Source of the DNA: UBA5070 sp039798065
GTDB lineage: Bacteria > Fibrobacterota > Fibrobacteria > UBA5070
Direction: 5' to 3'
DNA: 11,069 nucleotides
NCBI GenBank assembly: GCA_039798065.1
Contig: JBDKGS010000139.1
Span: forward strand, 1-11,069
In this document: positions 6,990 through 11,069 of the stretch, one piece after another
Layout of the letters: every line of letters starts with the position of its first letter
Position numbering within the stretch: the first letter of the stretch is position 1
Translations under genes and position numbers: made by a program
Notes under the pieces: model-generated
The model's input: only the letters and a program-made list of their open reading frames with translations
Told to the model about the DNA's origin: nothing
Databases searched by the model: none

Positions 6990-6997
6990 ATTATCAT
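6990..6997. promoter_or_regulatory. Overlapping divergent -10 candidates between ridA and pyk
   Basis: The 50-bp gap holds TATCAT on the + strand (6992-6997, 7 nt before the pyk ATG). On the - strand GATAAT is read from 6995 to 6990. Each matches TATAAT at 5 of 6 positions and they share bases, so RNA polymerase binding for the two genes would exclude each other. Neither has a convincing -35 at 16-18 nt. The + site would give a pyk mRNA with almost no leader, in keeping with the absence of an SD before pyk. Confidence 0.4.
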
Positions 6998-7004
6998 TTC
7001 GAGT

Positions 7005-8402
7005 ATGGAACTCCGACGAACAAAGATGCTTGCTACCATCGGACCCGCGAGCGACTCTCCGGAGATGCTCCGTCAGCTTTTCCAAGCTGGCGTGACCGCT
7101 TGCCGTCTCAATTTCTCACATGGCACCCACAGCGACCACGCTGCTCGCATTGCCAAGATCCGTCAGGTCTCCGACGAGATGGGCATCGCCGTCCCGCTTG
7201 TCATGGACCTTTGCGGACCCAAGGTGCGCACGGACACCAAGTCGTACGACCTCAAAGTCGGCGAAACCTGGAGCCTGATTCCCACCGAGGGCGATGCAGC
7301 GCAGTTCAAGATCGGGATCAGCCACCCCACCTTGTACGAGCTCGTGCCCGCCGGCCAGGCCATCGTCCTCGACGACGGCCACCTGGAACTCCAGGTGATC
7401 AAGGTCGAGGGGACGGAAATCGTCTGCTCCGTGGTCACCGGCGGCCACCTGAAGCCGCGCAAGTCCGTCAACACTCCCGAGTGCGACAACGGCCTTGACG
7501 TGCTTTCCGAAAAAGACCGTCGCGACCTGGTCTTCGGACGCGACCAAGGCCTCGACTGGGTGGCGGTTTCCTTCGTCCGCAACGGCGCCGACATCAAGCG
7601 CGTGCGCGACTACCTGGCCGAAATCGGCTGGCCCGACCCCCCGATCATCTCCAAGGTCGAAACCCCGTTGGCGGTTTCGCACCTGGAAGAAATCGTCCGC
7701 ATGTCCGATGGCATCATGGTGGCCCGCGGCGACCTGGGCATCGAATGCCCCATCGAAACCGTGCCCATCCTGCAAAAGCGCGCGGTCCGCTTGGCGCACC
7801 GCTACGCGAAGCTTTGCGTGGTCGCCACCCAAATGCTCGACTCGATGGAACGCAACCCGCGTCCCACCCGTGCCGAAGCCTCGGACGTGGCCAACGCCGT
7901 GTTCGAAGGCGCACAAGTGGTCATGCTTTCCGGCGAAACCGCAGGTGGACAATTTCCGTTGCAATCGGTGCAGACCATGGATCGCATCCTTCGCGGCGCC
8001 GAGGCCGTCACCGATTCACCACCCACGCTTCCCGAGATCAACAACCAGACCTTGGAGATCGTGGCCGGATCGGTGCGCCTGTCGGAACACACCAAGGCTC
8101 CGTGCATCGCCATTTTCTGCCACACCATGGAGATCGCCCGCCAGATCGCCGGATTCCATTCTGGAACCCACGTGATCGCGGCTTGCTTCGACGAGCAGAT
8201 CTACCGCCAGGTGGCGCTGTTCTACGGCATCATCCCCGTTCGCCTGCCGCGCACCAACTCCATCGACGAAGCCATCACCCGGGTTCTGGACGAGATCCAG
8301 GCCCGCGACCTGGCCACCGCTGGAAACCGGATCGTGTTCATGTACAGCCAGCCCTTCGGGACCCGACTGCACAACACCATCCGCCTGGTGCAGATGCCCT
8401 AA
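7005..8402 (+). CDS. pyk: Pyruvate kinase
   Basis: This gene encodes 465 residues, typical for bacterial pyruvate kinase. It transfers phosphate from phosphoenolpyruvate to ADP in the last step of glycolysis. The start at 7005 gives the conserved onset RRTKMLATIGPAS; the frame runs back to 6753 only as a shadow of ridA. Motifs: RLNFSHG (34-40), MDLCGPKVRT (67-76), ISKVET with catalytic Lys217, ARGDLGIE (240-247), ATQMLDSM (274-281) with Thr275, PTRAEASDVANAVFEG and MLSGETA. A-domain halves flank a B-domain at about 77-168; the C-domain is about 341-465. The metal-site loop has Leu69 and Lys73 where K+-dependent enzymes have Thr and Glu, which points to a K+-independent enzyme. No SD is seen, and a -10-like TATCAT lies 7 nt before the ATG. 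An intrinsic terminator follows 34 bp after the stop, so the gene is monocistronic. Confidence 0.97.
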   Translation: MELRRTKMLATIGPASDSPEMLRQLFQAGVTACRLNFSHGTHSDHAARIAKIRQVSDEMGIAVPLVMDLCGPKVRTDTKSYDLKVGETWSLIPTEGDAAQFKIGISHPTLYELVPAGQAIVLDDGHLELQVIKVEGTEIVCSVVTGGHLKPRKSVNTPECDNGLDVLSEKDRRDLVFGRDQGLDWVAVSFVRNGADIKRVRDYLAEIGWPDPPIISKVETPLAVSHLEEIVRMSDGIMVARGDLGIECPIETVPILQKRAVRLAHRYAKLCVVATQMLDSMERNPRPTRAEASDVANAVFEGAQVVMLSGETAGGQFPLQSVQTMDRILRGAEAVTDSPPTLPEINNQTLEIVAGSVRLSEHTKAPCIAIFCHTMEIARQIAGFHSGTHVIAACFDEQIYRQVALFYGIIPVRLPRTNSIDEAITRVLDEIQARDLATAGNRIVFMYSQPFGTRLHNTIRLVQMP

Positions 8403-8436
8403 AATCGGGACCGTCCTGCGGAACCTGTCGTGAAGA

Positions 8437-8470
8437 ACGGGCCACCCTCACCGGTGGCCCGTCTCGTTTT
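8437..8470 (+). terminator. Intrinsic terminator of pyk
   Basis: ACGGGCCACC (8437-8446) and GGTGGCCCGT (8453-8462) form a perfect 10-bp stem with a CTCACC loop. A short T-run (8467-8470) follows 4 bases later. It isolates pyk from the FecR-domain gene. Confidence 0.85.
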
Positions 8471-8534
8471 CTGGTTCCAGCAAATCGATCTCGCTTTTCC
8501 GCACCGGGGTCTTCCATTCGACTCCCTGGGTACC

Positions 8535-8540
8535 TATACT
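8535..8540 (+). promoter_or_regulatory. Candidate -10 hexamer of the FecR-domain gene
   Basis: TATACT matches TATAAT at 5 of 6 and lies 8 nt before the ATG at 8549. No good -35 is seen at 16-18 nt; TTCCAT at 8512-8517 is the correctly spaced but poor candidate. No SD precedes the ATG, so a leaderless message is plausible. Confidence 0.4.
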
Positions 8541-8548
8541 CAAGTTCT

Positions 8549-9577
8549 ATGCGAGTTACGATTTCCCTAGTTTTGATCACCGCCGCATCCCTTTTCGCCG
8601 CGCCCCTCAAGGCCTCCAAAAAGAAGTCTGGAATCCCAGCTGCGATTGCGGACACCTCGGCCAAGATCAAGTCCTCGAGCGAATCGGATACGCTTTTCTC
8701 GATGGTGAAAGTCGGGCGCGACCAAAGCGCGAGCTGGCTTGCCTTTCGCCATTTGGGAGCCTGGTCCCCCGACATCGCATCCCAAGTCAAGTCCGACAAT
8801 CCCACGATCAAGAATTTGAACCGCCTCGAAATCGGCGAGATCCTGCGCTTGCGCCGCAGCCTGGACCAGCGTGGTCAAACTCCGTTCCAGCAAATCGCCA
8901 AGGCCACCCGCAAGGCAGTGGTCACCTATGTGCGAGGTTCGGCGCGGATTGTTCGCCAAGGCAATGCCGAGGCGGTGGGTCTCAACGATTATCTGGTGCC
9001 TGGAGACAAGATCATCACCGATGCCAATAGCTCGTTGGAGTTGATCATCGACAACCAGAGCGTGATGCGTCTGCGCGAAAACACGACTCTTCAATTGGTT
9101 TCCATCCAGGATTCCACCGCCAGCCAGAAGGTCGGTACGAGCGTATCTCTGGAGTATGGTCGCCTTTGGAGCAAGGTTCGCAAATGGGCCGGGCCCCTGG
9201 TGGGATTCAGTGTCAGGATGCCCAATGCCATCGCAGGTGTGCATGGAACCACCTTCGAATGTTTCGTGAACACCGACTCGTCCGGAATCGTCACGGTTTC
9301 CGAAGGTGTCGTGGGTGTGATGGGGCGCTCCCAGACCCTGGAAACCTTCGTGCCCTCCGGCAAGACCGTGGCGATCCACAAAGATGGCCAGGTGACCCCA
9401 TCGGAAGGGCCTTCGGGCAAGTCGACCGATTGGAAGCGCTTCAATGAGCAGCGCGACCAGTCTCTGGAAGACATGAGTTCGGCTATCCAAGATGCCAACC
9501 TGACTTCCCTCAACAATGCGGCGATTACGACTTCTACTGGCTCTTCCGAGATTCGCCCACCGCCCGAGCGGAAATAA
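8549..9577 (+). CDS. Exported FecR-domain protein with LysM-like segment
   Basis: This gene encodes 342 residues. Residues 1-22 are a signal peptide (MRVTISLVLITAASLFAAPLKA); a basic KKK follows. Residues about 47-103 contain a LysM-like stretch: a LFSMVK opening, a central DNPTIKNLNRLEIGE and closing EILRLRR. Residues about 124-260 match the FecR domain: VTYVRGSARIVRQG, a DYLVPGDKIITDANSSLELI strand set, RLRENTTLQL, LEYGRLWSKV, the hallmark AIAGVHGTTFECFV and VTVSEGVVGVMG. The tail (300-342) is polar and Pro-ending. Unlike sigma-regulating FecR there is no N-terminal anti-sigma region or membrane anchor, and no ECF sigma gene is adjacent, so this is probably a free periplasmic or envelope-associated structural protein that may bind peptidoglycan. 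Iron regulation should not be assumed. The start at 8549 begins the signal peptide; upstream frame is a shadow of pyk. No SD. Confidence 0.9.
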   Translation: MRVTISLVLITAASLFAAPLKASKKKSGIPAAIADTSAKIKSSSESDTLFSMVKVGRDQSASWLAFRHLGAWSPDIASQVKSDNPTIKNLNRLEIGEILRLRRSLDQRGQTPFQQIAKATRKAVVTYVRGSARIVRQGNAEAVGLNDYLVPGDKIITDANSSLELIIDNQSVMRLRENTTLQLVSIQDSTASQKVGTSVSLEYGRLWSKVRKWAGPLVGFSVRMPNAIAGVHGTTFECFVNTDSSGIVTVSEGVVGVMGRSQTLETFVPSGKTVAIHKDGQVTPSEGPSGKSTDWKRFNEQRDQSLEDMSSAIQDANLTSLNNAAITTSTGSSEIRPPPERK

Positions 9578-9596
9578 AACTGAAATTTGAGGCGCT

Positions 9597-9627
9597 CCAC
9601 CCCAGCGGCAAAAGTCAAATGGGGTGG
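9597..9627 (+). repeat. Inverted repeat downstream of the FecR-domain gene
   Basis: CCACCCC (9597-9603) pairs with GGGGTGG (9621-9627) around a 17-nt loop. After a 2-nt mismatch the stem could continue with GCG (9592-9594 region) against CGC (9630-9632). No T-run follows, so it is a weak terminator candidate or a 3'-end hairpin. Confidence 0.4.
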
Positions 9628-9673
9628 TTCGCTCCGGGTTTAGCTCATAAATCATCGGTTCTGGTGGGATTTC

Positions 9674-9702
9674 TTGTTGGCACAGGACTCGCATTGTAGG
9701 AT
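9674..9702 (+). promoter_or_regulatory. Candidate promoter of the exported coiled-coil protein gene
   Basis: TTGTTG (9674-9679), a 17-nt spacer and TAGGAT (9697-9702) give a modest sigma-70-type promoter. Initiation would be near 9709. A TCGGG/CCCGA hairpin (9708-9712 with 9720-9724) would then sit at the very 5' end of the mRNA, 11 nt before the SD AGGAG, and could protect the message. An overlapping TTGGCA (9677-9682) fits -35 better but is only 14 nt away from the -10. Confidence 0.4.
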
Positions 9703-9748
9703 GTGCATCGGGACGAAAACCCGAACCACCAAACCAGGAGCAAACAAC

Positions 9749-10288
9749 ATGAAGAAGATCCTCGCCGCCGCTGCCCTCCTCGCAAGCATGACCATGGCTT
9801 TGGAAACTCGTCCCGTCCCGGTCAATGGCGATACCGGCATCGTCTCCCAGATCAGAGGCAAGCTCGACAGCCTCAAGCAGGCCGATTCCGCGCTTTTCCA
9901 TGAAGCACGCGAAGAACGCCGCGTCATCGACTCCGCTCTGTTCGCCGGCAGGCTCCCGGACAGCATCAAGGCGAAGATCGAACTCCATCGCAAGTCGTTC
10001 GACTCCTGCAAGGCCGAGTTCGACGCCGTCAAGCCCGTCGACACCGCCAAGATCGCCAAGCTCAAGGTCAAGGCCGACTCCCTGCGCAAGTCCTGGGTAG
10101 CCAAGCGCGACACCCAGATCGCCAAGATCCAGGACACCGCAGTCCAGGCCAAGGTGAAGGCTCGCGTGGCTGAAATCTCCGCCAAGCGCGAAGCTGTCAA
10201 GGCCAAGATCGAAGCCCGCAAGGCCACCATCGAAGCCAAGATCGCCGAGCTGAAGGCCAAGATCGAAGCTGCCAAGGCCGCCAAGTAA
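9749..10288 (+). CDS. Exported Lys/Ala-rich coiled-coil protein
   Basis: This gene encodes 179 residues. The start at 9749 has a strong SD (AGGAG, 8-nt spacer) and opens a clear signal peptide, MKKILAAAALLASMTMA, cleaved near residue 17. The mature protein is rich in Lys, Ala, Ile and Glu. Residues about 30-125 are helical and charged (QIRGKLDSLKQADSALF, REERRVIDSALF), with a repeated DSALF and one Cys (87). Residues about 98-179 are a nearly pure Lys/Ala/Ile helix with heptad-like repeats such as KAKIEAR-KATIEAK. A long coiled coil is likely, as in periplasmic or outer-membrane-associated rods, but I recognise no family. At DNA level GCCAAGATCG recurs at 10046, 10202, 10235 and 10256. The unit is self-contained, with its own promoter and terminator, and its strong signals suggest high expression. 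It resembles in style, not in sequence, the small Lys/Ala protein at 4561. Confidence 0.85.
   Translation: MKKILAAAALLASMTMALETRPVPVNGDTGIVSQIRGKLDSLKQADSALFHEAREERRVIDSALFAGRLPDSIKAKIELHRKSFDSCKAEFDAVKPVDTAKIAKLKVKADSLRKSWVAKRDTQIAKIQDTAVQAKVKARVAEISAKREAVKAKIEARKATIEAKIAELKAKIEAAKAAK
10202..10265 (+). repeat. Short internal DNA repeats in the coiled-coil gene
   Basis: The 10-mer GCCAAGATCG occurs at 10202, 10235 and 10256 (and earlier at 10046), encoding AKI-type steps of the helix. The spacings are 33 and 21 bp, multiples of 3. They look like remnants of heptad-scale duplication that lengthened the coiled coil. Confidence 0.55.
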
Positions 10289-10328
10289 TCGATTCCTGAT
10301 CGCTCCCTAATCGCTTCGTGTGATAAGG

Positions 10329-10354
10329 CCGGACCCATGCTGGGTCCGGTTTTT
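10329..10354 (+). terminator. Intrinsic terminator of the coiled-coil protein gene
   Basis: CCGGACCCA (10329-10337) and TGGGTCCGG (10341-10349) form a perfect 9-bp stem with a TGC loop, followed at once by five T (10350-10354). It lies 40 bp after the stop codon. This is the cleanest terminator in the window. Confidence 0.93.
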
Positions 10355-10443
10355 CGTTTCTTGGGCATTGCCTCCTGTTCGACCGATGCCGGTTGGTTGC
10401 TGTCGGATTGGGCAAGGACTGCCGGGCCGCAATAGGCAAGCGC

Positions 10444-10455
10444 GGCTGCACAGCC
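10444..10455. repeat. Short palindrome upstream of the flagellar promoter
   Basis: GGCTG-CA-CAGCC is a near-perfect 12-bp palindrome about 36 bp before the sigma-54 -24 element. Two TTGGGCA direct repeats lie farther up (10361 and 10408). Such positions suit activator binding sites, but nothing identifies the protein. Confidence 0.3.
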
Positions 10456-10490
10456 ACCACGAGCCCGCTCAATAGGGGCGAACAATGGGT

Positions 10491-10506
10491 TGGCACGGCC
10501 ATCGCA
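10491..10506 (+). promoter_or_regulatory. Sigma-54-type promoter of the flagellar rod gene
   Basis: TGGCACG (10491-10497), four bases, then TCGCA (10502-10506) match the -24/-12 consensus TGGCACG-N4-TTGCW at every position except one (C for the second T of TTGC). The GG and GC doublets have exactly the required spacing. Sigma-54 control of rod and hook genes is established in many flagellated bacteria. Initiation would fall about 12 nt after the GC, near 10517, only some 4 nt before the ATG at 10521. This agrees with the absence of an SD. Confidence 0.72.
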
Positions 10507-10520
10507 ATTTGAACGGGCCT

Positions 10521-11069
10521 ATGGTCAACGGACTCTACTCGGCTGGTGCCGGAATGATGCTGACGATGCGCAAGCAGGACGTCACCACCAACAATATCGC
10601 CAACGCCCAAACCACGGGATTCAAGATATCTCGACTGGTCACGCACGCCACCGTCGAATCGCGCCGCGATGCCGACCAGTACATGCGCCAACGCGAGAAC
10701 CAACGCGAAGACGAAGTCCATGTGGATTGGCAGCCCGGCCCCCTGATCCAGACCGGGAACGCCTTGGACGTTTCCCTGCGCGGAGACGGGTTCCTCGCCA
10801 TATCGAGCCCCAACGGGGAACGATACCTGCGTTCGGCCGCCTTGAAGGTGAACGGGGATCGCGAACTCGTGGACAACTCGGGCGCCAACGTCCTGGACAG
10901 CGCCGGGAACAACATCAAACTGCCTGGACAGAAAACGACCATCACCGCCGACGGACGCGTGATGTCGGACGGCGCGGAGATCGCCACCTTGAAACTGGTC
11001 GATTTCCCGAAACCGTACACGTTGCGCGAAGAAGGCAACAACCGCTGGGTCCCTTACGGTCAAAATCCG
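10521..11069 (+). CDS. Flagellar basal-body rod protein, FlgF/FlgG family (5' part)
   Basis: The frame is open for 183 codons to the right edge, so only the N-terminal part is present. It begins MVNGLYSAGAGMM, then DVTTNNIANAQTTGFK, the N-terminal signature of the flagellar rod/hook superfamily, which forms the helices of the rod D0 domain. Next come a charged loop (about 45-70), QPGPLIQTGNALDVSLRGDG at about 73-92 (the ALDVxLxGDGF motif of FlgF/FlgG), then beta-rich sequence with LRSAALKVNGDRELV. The protein builds the periplasmic rod of the flagellum and is exported by the flagellar type III system, hence no cleavable signal peptide. FlgF versus FlgG cannot be decided without the C-terminus and neighbours. 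The sigma-54-type promoter ends just before the ATG. The gene is probably the first of a flagellar operon. Confidence 0.93.
   Translation, partial: MVNGLYSAGAGMMLTMRKQDVTTNNIANAQTTGFKISRLVTHATVESRRDADQYMRQRENQREDEVHVDWQPGPLIQTGNALDVSLRGDGFLAISSPNGERYLRSAALKVNGDRELVDNSGANVLDSAGNNIKLPGQKTTITADGRVMSDGAEIATLKLVDFPKPYTLREEGNNRWVPYGQNP

Noticed and set aside
8549..9577. FecR as iron-uptake signalling protein
   Set aside because: No ECF sigma factor, TonB receptor, anti-sigma region or Fur-type site is present; only the domain fold is shared.
9630..9730. tRNA-like stretch (TTTAGCTCA resembling a D-arm, later CGGG...CCCG resembling a T-arm)
   Set aside because: The T-loop lacks TTCRA, no acceptor stem pairs, and no anticodon arm can be drawn; the CGGG/CCCG pair is better read as a 5' leader hairpin.
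8567..9988. Long 473-codon open frame on the minus strand
   Set aside because: It is antisense to the FecR-domain gene and runs across the next gene and a promoter; the composition (His/Gly/Arg-rich) and lack of any domain show it is a shadow of a GC-rich gene.
10355..10490. Possible riboswitch or structured RNA before the flagellar gene
   Set aside because: No GEMM, cobalamin or other consensus core can be aligned, and the sigma-54-type promoter lies downstream of it, so this DNA would not be in the leader.

Overview
The window looks like chromosomal DNA of a motile, GC-rich, Gram-negative-type bacterium. Several products carry export signals, one gene encodes a flagellar rod-family protein, and one encodes a lipoprotein metalloprotease. 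Small exported Ala/Lys-rich proteins, a FecR-domain exported protein and a cellulose-binding-like domain on a kinase would fit the Fibrobacterota. That assignment is inference from protein style, because no rRNA or marker gene is present. No CRISPR array, insertion sequence, prophage gene or tRNA was seen, and no gap between genes exceeds 300 bases.

Layout. (1) 129-955 (+): two overlapping genes (ATGA), a 55-residue single-pass membrane protein and a 220-residue exported protein of unknown function. (2) 1022-3493 (-): an 823-residue PAS-PAS-PAS-GGDEF-EAL c-di-GMP enzyme, divergent by 33 bp from (3) 3527-4375 (+), an M48-family lipoprotein metalloprotease followed by a strong intrinsic terminator. 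(4) 4561-4767 (+): a 68-residue exported Lys/Ala/Pro-rich protein with its own promoter, SD and terminator. (5) 4875-6954 (-): a RidA deaminase gene followed by a transmembrane Ser/Thr kinase. (6) 7005-8402 (+): pyruvate kinase, divergent from ridA by 50 bp, with a terminator. (7) 8549-9577 (+): an exported protein with a FecR domain and a LysM-like segment. (8) 9749-10288 (+): an exported coiled-coil Lys/Ala protein with a terminator. (9) 10521 to the right edge (+): the start of a FlgF/FlgG-family flagellar rod gene behind a sigma-54-type promoter.

How the genes relate. Most transcription units are single genes, and three pairs of genes diverge or converge. The recurring theme is the envelope and signalling: c-di-GMP turnover, a receptor kinase, an envelope protease, and exported FecR and coiled-coil proteins beside a flagellar locus. 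Pyruvate kinase and RidA are housekeeping metabolism; RidA clears reactive enamines and imines made by PLP enzymes.

The most striking observation is the C-terminal, probably extracytoplasmic, part of the kinase. Its spacing and conserved residues resemble a family 3 carbohydrate-binding module, suggesting a one-protein polysaccharide-sensing receptor kinase. Second, several genes lack a Shine-Dalgarno sequence but have a -10-like hexamer (or the sigma-54 -12 element) so close to the ATG that their mRNAs may be leaderless.
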